A DNA stretch of 64,000 bases from DASVFB01 sp963815965 (lineage in GTDB: Bacteria; Actinomycetota; Thermoleophilia; Gaiellales; Gaiellaceae). The DNA is taken from positions 62,001 through 126,000 of the forward strand of contig CAWFIT010000006.1 of NCBI GenBank assembly GCA_963815965.1. The letters run 5' to 3'. The translations under genes were made by a program, and so were the position numbers. The notes below the pieces were generated by a model. That model saw only the letters and a program-made list of their open reading frames with translations, did no database searches and had not been told where the DNA came from. Positions 47,591 through 56,056 of this stretch are shown one piece after another; the stretch's first letter is position 1; each line of letters opens with the position of its first letter.

Positions 47591-48388
47591 GTGAAGAACG
47601 CGATCCTCCGTCTGCTCGGGCGTACCCGCCTGCTTGCCCCGGCGTATCGCGCGTATGAACGCGTGCGCTCCGCGCGCATGCCACATGCGCCGGAGCCGGC
47701 GGCTGCCGACGGCCTGCCTGTTCCGCCCGCGCACCTGATCGTGCGCGTCGCGGGGACACCGGACCCGGCCTGGTTCCTCGAGAGCGGGCGGCTGGCAGCG
47801 AAATCGATCGGCGACGTGCTCGAGCGCGCGGGCACACGCATCGAGTCGATGGCGTCGATCCTCGACTTCGGCTGCGGATGCGGCCGCGTGATCCGTAACT
47901 GGGCGAAGCTCGACGCACACATCGCCGGCAGCGACCTCTCGGGCAGCGCGATCGACTGGTGCCGCAGCAACCTGTTCTTCGCGCGATTCGAGACGAACGG
48001 ACTCTCGCCGCCGCTCGCGTACTCCGACGGGTCGTTCGAGCTCGCGTATGCGCTCTCGGTCCTCACACACCTGCCAGAGGCGATCCAGCACGAGTGGATG
48101 GACGAGCTGCACCGGGTCGCCCGACCGGGCGGCTTCGTCGTGCTGACGACGCACGGCGAGCGTTACCTCGAGCGGCTCGATGACGACGAGCGCCGCCGCT
48201 TCAAAGCCGGTGAACTCGTCGTGCGCTGGGGCGAGGTGCCCGGCACGAACCTGTGCACGACCTTCCATCCGCCTTCGTGGGTGCGCGAGCGTCTGCTGCC
48301 GCACGGGTTCGAGGAGGTTGCCTTCTTGCCGGAGGGCGCGGCCGGCAATCCATATCAGGATCTCTTCTTGCTACACCGTGCTGCGTGA
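47591..48388 (+). CDS. SAM-dependent methyltransferase (class I)
   Basis: A 265-residue protein with a Rossmann methyltransferase domain: motif I ILDFGCGCGRV (near residue 92), acidic loop IAGSDLS, motif II YSDGSFELAYALSVLTHL, and ELHRVARPGGFVVLTTHGE. The N-terminal ~70 residues are basic and helical. Substrate unknown. Start GTG 47591; its stop overlaps the next gene's start (GTGA). Confidence 0.85.
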   Translation: MKNAILRLLGRTRLLAPAYRAYERVRSARMPHAPEPAAADGLPVPPAHLIVRVAGTPDPAWFLESGRLAAKSIGDVLERAGTRIESMASILDFGCGCGRVIRNWAKLDAHIAGSDLSGSAIDWCRSNLFFARFETNGLSPPLAYSDGSFELAYALSVLTHLPEAIQHEWMDELHRVARPGGFVVLTTHGERYLERLDDDERRRFKAGELVVRWGEVPGTNLCTTFHPPSWVRERLLPHGFEEVAFLPEGAAGNPYQDLFLLHRAA

Positions 48389-48726
48389 CGAGACACGCGC
48401 TACTCGGAGCGTTCGTGATCGTGTTCTGCGTCGCGGGCCTCGCCGTCGGGATCGTGCGGCTCGCGCCTGGCAGCAACGCGGTCGATCTCCTGTTCGCAGC
48501 AGTCGCCGGGCTCGCCGGCGCCGCGGTGTTCGCCTTCGCCGTGCGTGTGGGCCGCCGCGGCTCTCCAGCCTGGACGAAGTGGCTGATCGTCCCGATCCTC
48601 ATCTCCGCGTTCTTCCTCGACCGGCTCTCCGAGCGCAACCAGCTCGCGCTGATCGGGTTTGCCTCCGGCTACGTGATCGCGTTTCTTGCGACCGTCGTCG
48701 TGCGGGCCGTTCGCCTGACGCGCTAG
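48385..48726 (+). CDS. Small polytopic membrane protein
   Basis: A 113-residue protein with four predicted hydrophobic segments (about residues 6-27, 33-54, 66-82, 87-105), starting at GTG 48385 within the methyltransferase stop. No family recognised. Coupled translation suggests it works with or simply follows the methyltransferase. It ends 5 bp from the convergent era stop. Confidence 0.65.
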   Translation: MTRHALLGAFVIVFCVAGLAVGIVRLAPGSNAVDLLFAAVAGLAGAAVFAFAVRVGRRGSPAWTKWLIVPILISAFFLDRLSERNQLALIGFASGYVIAFLATVVVRAVRLTR

Positions 48727-48731
48727 AGCCT

Positions 48732-49592
48732 CTAGATCCCGAGCCGCTCGAGCATCGATTCGTCGCGCCGCCAGCGCGGCTTCACCTTTACGCGCAGCTC
48801 GAGGAAAACGTGGCGGCCGAGCAGCTGCTCGATCTCCGGGCGCGCGCGCGTTCCGATCTCTTTCACCATCGAGCCGCCCCGGCCGATGAGGATCTGCTTC
48901 TGCGACTCGGTCTCGACGAGCAGGTCCGCCTTGATCGCGGTCTCTTCGATGCTCTCGACCTCGACGGTGATCGCGTGCGGCACCTCGTCGCGCGTCAGCG
49001 CGAGCGCCTTCTCGCGGATCAGCTCGGCGATCTGCGCCTCGACCGACAGATCTGTGCGCTGGTCCTCGGGGAAGTAGAGCGGCCCCTCGGGCAGCAGCTC
49101 GACGAGCTCGTCGCGCAGCGCGGCCACGCCGTCTCCGGTCTTCGCGCTCACCGGGTGCAGCGCGCGGAAGTCGCCGAGCTGCGAAGCCGTCGTCATCTGC
49201 GTCGCGATGTGGCCGGGCTTCAGCCGGTCGACCTTGTTGAGCCCGATCACAACGGGAGGGCCGAGCGTGAACACGCGCTGCGCTATGAAGCGATCGCCTG
49301 CGCCGATCCGCTCGCGCGCGCTGAGGACGAAAAGGATCGCGTCAACGTCCTCGAACGAGCTCTCGACCGTGCGCTGCATGTGCTCGGTGAGCGCGTCGCG
49401 CGGGCGCTGGAAGCCGGGCAGGTCGGCAAGGACGAGCTGGTGGTCGTCGCCCGTCGCGATGCCGTGGATGCGCCGGCGCGTCGTCTGCGGCTTGTCCGAG
49501 ACGATCGCGACCTTGCCGCCGCAGAGAGCGTTTACGAGAGTCGACTTGCCCACGTTGGGCCGGCCCGCGACCGCGACGAAGCCGCTCCTCAC
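48732..49592 (-). CDS. era: GTPase Era
   Basis: A 286-residue ribosome-assembly GTPase acting on 16S rRNA/30S maturation. G1 GRPNVGKS (near residue 9), G3 DLPGF (near 55), G4 NKVD (near 118), and a C-terminal KH domain with ILIGRGGSMVKEIGTRARPEIEQLL (residues ~225-275). GTG 49590-49592 overlaps the cdd stop. Last gene of the phoH-ybeY-dgk-cdd-era run. Confidence 0.97.
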   Translation of the reverse strand: MRSGFVAVAGRPNVGKSTLVNALCGGKVAIVSDKPQTTRRRIHGIATGDDHQLVLADLPGFQRPRDALTEHMQRTVESSFEDVDAILFVLSARERIGAGDRFIAQRVFTLGPPVVIGLNKVDRLKPGHIATQMTTASQLGDFRALHPVSAKTGDGVAALRDELVELLPEGPLYFPEDQRTDLSVEAQIAELIREKALALTRDEVPHAITVEVESIEETAIKADLLVETESQKQILIGRGGSMVKEIGTRARPEIEQLLGRHVFLELRVKVKPRWRRDESMLERLGI

Positions 49593-49960
49593 GCAGGGAG
49601 GTCCCACGTCTCCGGCAGCAGCTCCGCCGGCGTGTACGTGACGATCTCTTCCTCGCTGTTCGGGAACGTCACGCGGTCGAGCCGGAACTCCCAGAGCCAC
49701 TGGCGGCAGCCGCCGCACGGGGACGCGGTGATGCCAATCGCCTCGAGGTCGCCGGGCTTGCAGCCGGCTGCAACGGCGGAAGCAATCGCCGTCTTCTCCG
49801 CGCAGATTCCAAGCGGGTACGCGGCGTTCTCGACGTTCACGCCCTCGAACACACGCCCGTCGCGGGTAAGCACCGCCGCGCCCACGTCGTAGTCCGAGTA
49901 GGGCGCGTACGCGTTCGCAGCGATCGTACGCGCGCGCGCGACCAGCTCCTCTCCCGTCAC
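49589..49960 (-). CDS. cdd: Cytidine deaminase
   Basis: A 123-residue tetrameric-type cytidine deaminase (pyrimidine salvage, cytidine to uridine). Zinc and catalytic motifs NVENAAYPLGICAEK (Cys, Glu) and PCGGCRQ (two Cys) are intact. GTG start, GTGA overlap with the dgk-PAP2 stop. The usual position in this conserved cluster supports the call. Confidence 0.96.
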   Translation of the reverse strand: MTGEELVARARTIAANAYAPYSDYDVGAAVLTRDGRVFEGVNVENAAYPLGICAEKTAIASAVAAGCKPGDLEAIGITASPCGGCRQWLWEFRLDRVTFPNSEEEIVTYTPAELLPETWDLPA

Positions 49961-50679
49961 GCGAACACCTGGAACAGCGCGAGCGTCACCAACGCTCCGA
50001 GCACGCCGCCGTACGCGACCTCGAGCGTCGAATGCACGCCCGATTCGACTCGTGTTTGCGCGACGAGCAGCGCCATGATGAACGTAAGCGTCGAGATCAG
50101 AAACCGGTGCTCATTAGCACTGAGGACGTAGGTCGCGGCCATCCACCCCGAGAACGCTACAGCCGCGTGGCCAGAGGGCAGCCCGCCGCGTAGCGGCGTG
50201 CCTCGGCCGCTGATGGCCTTCGTCGCGATCACGATGATGATCACGATGACGAGCGAGATCAGCGTCAGCTTTGCCGGCGCGTCGCGCAGCTTGTCGAGCA
50301 CGCGTTCGCTGCGGTTCGAGACCTGGCCCGAGAACACGAGGTAGCCGATCGCGATCGCATTCACCGTCGCGATCAGGACGGCGCCGGCCGCAATGTCCTT
50401 CGCGAGCTTCGCCATCGGGTCGAACGACGTCGTCGCCACGTCGATCGCGCCCTCGATCGCCGTGTTGATCATCTCCGCGATCAGCACGAACGCAATCGCG
50501 AGCAGCAATGCGATCAACTCGAGTCTCGAGACGTTGACGGCGAGAGCTGCGATCAACACGATCAGCGCGACCGCGAAATGGATCCGCATGTTCCGGTGCG
50601 TCCGAAGCACGTGAATTATCCCCTCGAACGCGTAGTTGAAGCTTTGGATGATCGACGGCGCGCGGCGGTGCGAGCTCAT
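49957..50679 (-). CDS. DgkA-type lipid kinase fused to a PAP2 phosphatase
   Basis: A 241-codon protein combining two lipid enzymes. Residues ~1-115: diacylglycerol/undecaprenol kinase of the DgkA/UdpK type (SFNYAFEGI, EMINTAIEGAIDVAT active site). Residues ~125-240: PAP2 phosphatase domain (GRGTPLRGGLPSGHAAVAFSGW and RVESGVHSTLEVAYGG carry the SGH and SxxxH residues). A kinase and a phosphatase on one lipid suggest control of undecaprenol/undecaprenyl-phosphate levels in cell-wall synthesis. ATG 50677-50679 overlaps the ybeY stop. Confidence 0.88.
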   Translation of the reverse strand: MSSHRRAPSIIQSFNYAFEGIIHVLRTHRNMRIHFAVALIVLIAALAVNVSRLELIALLLAIAFVLIAEMINTAIEGAIDVATTSFDPMAKLAKDIAAGAVLIATVNAIAIGYLVFSGQVSNRSERVLDKLRDAPAKLTLISLVIVIIIVIATKAISGRGTPLRGGLPSGHAAVAFSGWMAATYVLSANEHRFLISTLTFIMALLVAQTRVESGVHSTLEVAYGGVLGALVTLALFQVFA

Positions 50680-51050
50680 CGAAGGGCCTCCTCCCGCGCC
50701 TCCATCTCGGACCCGTGGTCGTAGCCGAGGAGGTGCAGCAGCCCGTGTACGAGCGGCGCGCGCCACTGCTCCCCGACCACCTGGGGGCAGAGGACGACGT
50801 CGCCGAGTGCGCGCGGGACGCCGGCGGGCACGGGATCTTTTCCGTCGATCGGAAACGAGAGCACGTCCGTGGCCTCGTCGAGGCCGAGGTGCTCGCGCTT
50901 CAACGTCCGGATTTCATCGGGAGCGACGAACGCCAGTCCGAGCTCGCCGTCGGCGAGGCCTTCGGCGGCGAGCACCTCACGCGCGACCGCGACGGCCGCC
51001 TCCTCGTCGATGTCGACGCCGCTGCGGTTAGAGACCTCGACGCCGACCAT
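50676..51050 (-). CDS. ybeY: Endoribonuclease YbeY
   Basis: A 124-residue single-strand RNase of rRNA maturation and ribosome quality control. The zinc motif HGLLHLLGYDH (three His) is complete near residues 103-113, and TDVLSFP and DVVLCPQ are typical. Sits between phoH and dgk as in most actinobacteria and firmicutes. Confidence 0.96.
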   Translation of the reverse strand: MVGVEVSNRSGVDIDEEAAVAVAREVLAAEGLADGELGLAFVAPDEIRTLKREHLGLDEATDVLSFPIDGKDPVPAGVPRALGDVVLCPQVVGEQWRAPLVHGLLHLLGYDHGSEMEAREEALR

Positions 51051-51061
51051 TCAGTGTCCCA

Positions 51062-52021
51062 CTAGCGCGAGCGCGTCGTGCCCGTTTCGTCCGCGTGTTG
51101 CTTGTACGCCTCGACGATCCGCTGCACGAGCTTGTGCCGGACGACGTCCTGGTTCGTGAAGCGCACGAAGGCGATCCCGTCGATCTCCGCGAGGATGCCC
51201 TGAACGTGGATCAGCCCGGACGCCTGCTCCCGCGGAAGGTCGACCTGCGTCACGTCGCCTGTGACGACAACCTTGGATCCGAAGCCGAGCCGCGTGAGGA
51301 ACATGTGCATCTGCTCCGGGCTCGTGTTCTGCGCCTCATCGAGGATGACGAACGAGTCGTTCAGCGTGCGGCCGCGCATGAACGCGAGCGGCGCAACCTC
51401 GACGATGCCCTTGTCGAGATACGCCTGGATGCGGTCGGCCTCGAGCATGTCGTACAGCGCATCGAACAGCGGGCGCAGATACGGATCGACCTTCGCGAGC
51501 ATGTCGCCGGGGAGGAAGCCGAGGCGCTCGCCGGCTTCGACGGCCGGCCGCGTAAGGATGATCCGGTTGACGAGGCGTTCCTGAAGCGCCGCGACGGCCA
51601 GCGCGACTGCGAGGTACGTCTTGCCGGTGCCTGCCGGCCCGATACCAAAGGTCACCGTGCAGCTGCGGATCTGGTCGACGTAGTGCTTCTGCGTCACCGT
51701 CTTCGGCGCGATCTTCTTACCGCGGTGGCGCCAGACGACGTCGTCGAAGACAGCTCTGATGTCGTCTGTCTCGTCGAGCGCGCCGAGCACGGCATCGACA
51801 GTCGACGGGCCGATCTCGTGCCCGCCCTCGACGAGCTCCATCAGCTCCTCGACGACCGCGCGAGCCTCGGTGACCTTCGGCTCGTCGCCCTCGATCGTGA
51901 GCCGGTTGCCGCGGAGACGAATCGTGCAGTCGAGGCGGTCGCGCAACGAGTCGAGCACGCCGTCGCTCACGCCTGCGAGCTCAGCCGCAACCTCGTTTGG
52001 AACGTCGAGAACTTGCTGCAC
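51062..52021 (-). CDS. phoH: PhoH-family ATPase
   Basis: A 319-residue PhoH-like (PhoL) NTPase, probably an RNA helicase partner of YbeY. Residues ~1-75 form a KH-like region; the core has Walker A GPAGTGKT (near residue 130), Walker B SFVILDEAQNTSPEQM and VVVTGDVTQVDLP. GTG start 52019-52021; an 11-bp gap to ybeY. Confidence 0.95.
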   Translation of the reverse strand: MQQVLDVPNEVAAELAGVSDGVLDSLRDRLDCTIRLRGNRLTIEGDEPKVTEARAVVEELMELVEGGHEIGPSTVDAVLGALDETDDIRAVFDDVVWRHRGKKIAPKTVTQKHYVDQIRSCTVTFGIGPAGTGKTYLAVALAVAALQERLVNRIILTRPAVEAGERLGFLPGDMLAKVDPYLRPLFDALYDMLEADRIQAYLDKGIVEVAPLAFMRGRTLNDSFVILDEAQNTSPEQMHMFLTRLGFGSKVVVTGDVTQVDLPREQASGLIHVQGILAEIDGIAFVRFTNQDVVRHKLVQRIVEAYKQHADETGTTRSR

Positions 52022-52065
52022 CTACATCAAGTGTAGGTCGGACATGCGACGCTCGCCTTGCGCCG

Positions 52066-52509
52066 TCAGGCGAGCTTTTCGCGGACGAGCTGGCTCACGG
52101 TGGAGCCGTCGGCGCGGCCGGCGACCTGCGGCATCACGTCCGCCATCACGCGACCGAGCTGCCGGAGGTTGGTGGCACCGACCTCGGCGATCACGTCGTC
52201 GATGATGTCTTCGAGCTCCTCCTCGGAGAGCGGCGGCGGCATGAATTCTTCGAGCACCGCGAGCTCGCGCTCCTCCTTCTCGGCCTGCTCCTCGCGCTCG
52301 CCGCTGCGGAACGCTTCTGCGGCTTCGACCCGTCGCTTGCGTTCGCGTTGCAGAACCTGCAGCTCCTCGTCGTCGGAGAGCGGACGTTGCAGGTCCTTCT
52401 CGGCCGCGCGGAGGCTCGCGAGAATCAACCGCAGCGCATCGCGCCGCTCGTTGTCCTGCTCGAGCATCGCCTCCTTGAGCTCGGTCTCCATGCGGTCGAT
52501 CAGGCTCAT
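52066..52509 (-). CDS. GatB/YqeY domain protein
   Basis: A 147-residue YqeY protein, the free-standing relative of the GatB tail domain that contacts tRNA. Helical throughout; LRLILASLRAAEKDL and LRQLGRVMADVMPQVAGRADG are family hallmarks. Molecular role unclear. ATG 52507-52509 overlaps the HIT stop (ATGA). Confidence 0.92.
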   Translation of the reverse strand: MSLIDRMETELKEAMLEQDNERRDALRLILASLRAAEKDLQRPLSDDEELQVLQRERKRRVEAAEAFRSGEREEQAEKEERELAVLEEFMPPPLSEEELEDIIDDVIAEVGATNLRQLGRVMADVMPQVAGRADGSTVSQLVREKLA

Positions 52510-52832
52510 GCGAGTCCTCGAATCTTGCCTCCGAGGATGTGCCAGTGCAGGTGGAAGATCGTCTGTCCGGCGCCCGCCCCCACGTTGACGACGACCTTAT
52601 AGTCCTCGAGCCCCACGGCGCGAGCCGTGTCGGCAACGAACTCGAGCATTCGCTTCGCCTCTTCGGGCGGAAACTCGCTGACGTCTCGGAAAGTCTCGAC
52701 GTGCCGCTCGGGGATAACGAGCAGGTGCGTGTCCGCCTGCGGGTTGATGTCGCGCAGCGCGACGAAGCCATCGGCATTGTGAACGTGCTCGCCTTCTCGA
52801 TACAGCTTGCAGAAAAGGCAATCGTCAGGCAG
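52506..52832 (-). CDS. HIT-family nucleotide hydrolase, probable CTG start
   Basis: A 108-residue histidine-triad protein (HinT-like purine nucleoside phosphoramidase). Zinc pair CLFC near residue 6-9, DINPQADTHLLVIPERHV in the core and the triad HLHWH near the C-terminus. The only ATG in frame would delete half the fold. The conserved N-terminus begins right after CTG 52830-52832, which has a GGAGGAGG ribosome site 9 nt upstream and overlaps the mtaB stop by 8 nt. Because it lacks ATG/GTG/TTG, automatic gene callers are likely to miss or truncate it. Confidence 0.88.
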   Translation of the reverse strand: MPDDCLFCKLYREGEHVHNADGFVALRDINPQADTHLLVIPERHVETFRDVSEFPPEEAKRMLEFVADTARAVGLEDYKVVVNVGAGAGQTIFHLHWHILGGKIRGLA

Positions 52833-54015
52833 CGACGATCCCCTCCTCCGTGACGGCGGCGGCGCGCACGCGGATCAACTCGCCGACGTCGCCGTGGACG
52901 AGCCACGGCGAGTAGTCGTCGCCGTAGCCGCGGCCCGGTCGGTCGACGAGCACGAGGTCGGCGCGCCCGAGCTTCGAGCGCCAGTGCTCCAGACAGGCGA
53001 TGCGCGACTGCTCGCGCAGGCGTGCGCTGCGCTCCTTCTTCACGACGGCAGGCACTGGATCGTCGTCCGCGGTCTGCGTCCCCGGGCGGGGCGAGTAAGG
53101 GAAGACGTGGAGCTTCGTCAGGCGAGCCGCGCGAACGACGCGGAGGGTGTTCGCGAACGCGCGCTCGTCTTCGGTCGGAAAACCGACGATCACGTCGGCG
53201 GTGAGATTGAAGTCGACGAGTGACGCGAGGCGCCGCAGGTAGGTCTCGGCCGAGTAACGGCGTCCCATCGCGCGCAGCACACCGTCGTCGCCGGACTGAA
53301 GCGGGACGTGCAAGTGGCGCGCAACGTTCGGCGTCTCGCGGAGCGCCGACACGAGCCGGTCGTCTACGTGGTTGATCTCGATCGACGAGAGGCGCAGGCG
53401 CTCGAGCCCGGGCGTCTCACCGGCCTCACGGACGAGCCGCGCGAGCGTGTAACCGGCCGCGCGGTCGCGAAAGCAGCCGAGGTTGATCCCGGTAAGGACG
53501 ATCTCGCGGTGTCCCTGCACGACGCGGCGCCGAATCTCGCGAAGCACTGCATCGGCGCTGCGACTCCGCGTCCCGCCGCGGACGAGCGGGATGACGCAGA
53601 AGTTGCACGAGAAGCTGCAGCCGTCCTGGATCTTCACGAACGCGCGGACGCGCTCGAGCCGAGCGTCGTCCTGCACGCAGCCGAGAGCGCCGAGGTCGGC
53701 CGCGACCGTCGCCGGCGTCTCCTCGCTGCGGCGGCGAACGACGACGACGTTCGGCGGCAGGCCCGCGAAGTTGTCGCCTCCGAGATTCGCACCGCAGCCC
53801 GTGACGTACACGCGGCGATGCGTGCGCGCCGCGCGCGCCGCAACCTGGCGCGACTTCGAGAGCGCCTCGTTCGTGACGCAGCAGGTGTTCACGATTGCGA
53901 CCTCTGCATCGCCTGCTCGCTCCACGTGCCCGTCCGCGAGCAATCGCTCGCGCACGTCCTGTGCGTCGAGGTGGGAGACCTTGCAGCCGAGAAAGCGGAC
54001 GTCGAACGTCGCCAT
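52825..54015 (-). CDS. mtaB: tRNA (t6A37) methylthiotransferase
   Basis: A 396-residue radical-SAM methylthiotransferase. N-terminal UPF0004 domain with three cluster Cys (FLGCKVSHLD, NTCCVTNEA, VTGCGAN), radical-SAM CxxxCxxC in DGCSFSCNFCVIP (near residue 145), ADVIVGFPTEDE, and a C-terminal TRAM-like region. The MtaB rather than MiaB type fits the short N-terminus and GCxxN spacing; it converts t6A to ms2t6A in tRNAs reading ANN codons. ATG 54013-54015. Confidence 0.9.
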   Translation of the reverse strand: MATFDVRFLGCKVSHLDAQDVRERLLADGHVERAGDAEVAIVNTCCVTNEALSKSRQVAARAARTHRRVYVTGCGANLGGDNFAGLPPNVVVVRRRSEETPATVAADLGALGCVQDDARLERVRAFVKIQDGCSFSCNFCVIPLVRGGTRSRSADAVLREIRRRVVQGHREIVLTGINLGCFRDRAAGYTLARLVREAGETPGLERLRLSSIEINHVDDRLVSALRETPNVARHLHVPLQSGDDGVLRAMGRRYSAETYLRRLASLVDFNLTADVIVGFPTEDERAFANTLRVVRAARLTKLHVFPYSPRPGTQTADDDPVPAVVKKERSARLREQSRIACLEHWRSKLGRADLVLVDRPGRGYGDDYSPWLVHGDVGELIRVRAAAVTEEGIVAA

Positions 54016-54028
54016 GTCGGCGGAGACT

Positions 54029-54764
54029 CTACTGCGAGCGCTCGAGCAAGTCGGCGGCCCAGCCACCGCGAACGCGCCGCTCGCGTCGGCGGTAGCCCCC
54101 GAGCTCGGGCTCGTCGCGCTCGAGGAAACCCGAGGCGACGACGACGCGCGCGTCAGTGCGCGCCAGCACGCTTTCGACGAGCGCAGCCGTGATGTTTGCG
54201 ACTGCGACGTCAGCCTCTGGGAGCTCGTCCGTCGTGAGGTCGAGCAGACGGACGTCGACAGTGGCGCCGTTCGCGTCGGCGTTGCGCAACGTTGCGTCGA
54301 CGGCGGCCGAATCAACGTCGACCGCGATGACCGGCGAGAAGCCGAGCAGGGCGGCGGCGATCGCAATCACGCCGGAGCCGCAGCCGACGTCGAGCAAACT
54401 CGCAGGCTCGAGCTCCGAGACCAGCTCGAGGCACAGGTGGGTCGTCGCATGCGCGCCGGTGCCGAACGCGCGGCCGGGATCGATCACGACCGGGACGGCG
54501 TCACGCGGCGGCAGCTGCCACGGCGGCCCGATCCAGAGTGGCCCGACGCGCACAGCCCGGTGAAACTCGCGCCAGCGGTCCTCCCAGCCGGGCTCGACGT
54601 CCTCGACGACCGAGCCGGGCGGAGGCTGGGCGTCGGTGTACGCCGCTAGCTCGAGCATCCAGGCCGCACGCGCGCTCCTCGAAGCCCTCGGGAAATCGCT
54701 CGAGCCATTCGGCGCGGGCCTCCTCCGCGCGCTCGAGCGGTACTCGAATGACAACGCGTTTCAG
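54029..54764 (-). pseudogene. prmA: Ribosomal protein L11 methyltransferase with an N-terminal frameshift
   Basis: Most of the protein is intact: IDPGRAFGTGAHATTHLCLEL (PrmA-specific loop), LLDVGCGSGVIAIAAALLG (motif I), VANITAALVE (NP/I-type motif IV). The first ~30 residues (VVIRVPLERAEEARAEWLERFPEGFEE, a normal PrmA start) are in another frame; a one-base shift lies near 54660-54690. That frame opens at CTG 54762-54764 overlapping the dnaJ stop (CTGA). The 736-nt span is one base off a multiple of three. An assembly indel in a functional gene is likeliest. Confidence 0.75.
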
Positions 54765-55876
54765 CGGAACGCGCTCTTCAGCTTCTCGAAGAACCCCTCG
54801 TCCTGCTTGTACGTGTCCTCCGTCGACAGGCGAGCGAACTCTTCGAGCAACCCGCGCTGCTCGTCCGTCAGGTTGCGCGGCACGGCGACGTTGACGAGCA
54901 CGCGGTGGTCGCCGCGTCCGAAGCCCTGCAGCACCGGCATCCCGCGTCCGCGCAGAACTCTGGTCTCGCCCGGCTGCGTTCCCGCTTTGAACTCGAGCTC
55001 GTGCATGCCTTCGAGCGTCTCGATCGCGACGGTCGTGCCGATCGCCGCCTCGACGATGTTCAGGTCGACGGTGGAGAGGATGTCGTCCCCGTCGCGCACG
55101 AAGCGAGGATCAGGTCGCACTCGCACGCGCACGTAGACGTCACCGGCGCGCCCGCCGAGCTGGCCGGCGTGACCCTCGCCGCCGATCCGGATCTGCTGGC
55201 CGTCGTGGATGCCGGCGGGAATCGTCACCGCGAGCTGTCGCTCCTCGACGGTGCGGCCCGAGCCGTCGCAGTCCGTACACGGTGTCGTCACGATCCGCCC
55301 CACACCGCCGCATCGCGGGCATGTCTGCGCGCGGACGAACTCGCCGAAGACGCTGCGCGAGACCTGCTGAACGCGCCCGGAGCCGTTGCACGTCGTGCAC
55401 GTGACCGGGCTCGTCCCCGGCTCGGCGCCGTTGCCGCTGCAGCGCTCGCACGGAACGCTGACGCGGAACGGGACGTCTCGCGTCACGCCGCGCGCAGCCT
55501 CGACGAGCTCGATCGTGACCTCGGCACCGATGTCGGCGCCACGTGCGCGCCTCGCGCCGCCGACGCCGAACAGGTCGTCGCCGAAGAACGCGGAGAAGAT
55601 GTCGGAGAGGCTGCCGAAGTCGAACGCCCCCGGCGTGAAGCCGCCGCCGCGCAGGCCTGCATGACCGTAGCGGTCGTAGACCTCCCTCGTCTCGGAGTTC
55701 GAGAGCACCTGATACGCCTCTGCGACCTCGCGGAAGCGCTCCGACGCGTCGGGCGCTTCCGACACGTCCGGATGCAGCTCGCGCGCCAGCCGCCGGAACG
55801 CGCGCTTGATGTCCTGTTCGCTCGCGTCCCGTCCAACCTCGAGCAACTCGTAGTAGTCGCGTCCCGTCGTCGCCAT
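54761..55876 (-). CDS. dnaJ: Chaperone protein DnaJ
   Basis: A 371-residue type I DnaJ. J domain (residues ~3-68, [22 protein letters not shown] in LHPDVSEA), a Gly/Phe-rich stretch ([16 protein letters not shown]), four CxxCxGxG zinc repeats ([32 protein letters not shown]) and the C-terminal substrate domains. It follows hrcA as in many Gram-positives. The ATG at 55874-55876 (the GTG directly before it is also possible) lies 10 bp from the repeat element; no clear ribosome site is left between them. Confidence 0.97.
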   Translation of the reverse strand: MATTGRDYYELLEVGRDASEQDIKRAFRRLARELHPDVSEAPDASERFREVAEAYQVLSNSETREVYDRYGHAGLRGGGFTPGAFDFGSLSDIFSAFFGDDLFGVGGARRARGADIGAEVTIELVEAARGVTRDVPFRVSVPCERCSGNGAEPGTSPVTCTTCNGSGRVQQVSRSVFGEFVRAQTCPRCGGVGRIVTTPCTDCDGSGRTVEERQLAVTIPAGIHDGQQIRIGGEGHAGQLGGRAGDVYVRVRVRPDPRFVRDGDDILSTVDLNIVEAAIGTTVAIETLEGMHELEFKAGTQPGETRVLRGRGMPVLQGFGRGDHRVLVNVAVPRNLTDEQRGLLEEFARLSTEDTYKQDEGFFEKLKSAFR

Positions 55877-55886
55877 CACGCGGGGC

Positions 55887-56056
55887 TAGAGGTTTGGTGC
55901 GGAGCTCCGGTGCCTCTGGGGACGGCACAGACCAAGAAGCTGAGTTCGAGCGGACGCAGTTCGTACTCGCGTAGTACGGGCTGCGGCCGATCGGGCTCAG
56001 ATGCGCGGTGTCTGGGCCGCCATCCAGAGGTGCCGGAGCTCCGCATCAAGCCTCTA
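55887..56056 (+). ncRNA. Structured repeat element, copy 2
   Basis: 170 nt, TAGAGG to CCTCTA. 55887-55920 pairs with 56023-56056 over 34 consecutive positions, 29 Watson-Crick and five G-U, none A-C, on the + strand. Inside are GGC/GCC, CAGAC (55928-55932)/GTCTG (56010-56014), CTGAG (55940-55944)/CTCAG (55996-56000), and a longer tip than copy 1: CGCAG-TT-CGTACT around a 5-nt loop, closed by AGTACG-GG-CTGCG. Its last three bases supply the hrcA TAG stop and its first base is 11 bp from the dnaJ ATG, so on the minus strand it is the hrcA-dnaJ intercistronic spacer. See copy 1 for the comparison. Confidence 0.6.

Noticed and set aside
48724..48736. TAGAGCCTCTAGA between two convergent genes resembles the fused ends of the repeated hairpin element (an excision scar).
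   Set aside because: Only 11-13 bp, and much of it is formed by two opposing TAG stop codons, so chance is a sufficient explanation.
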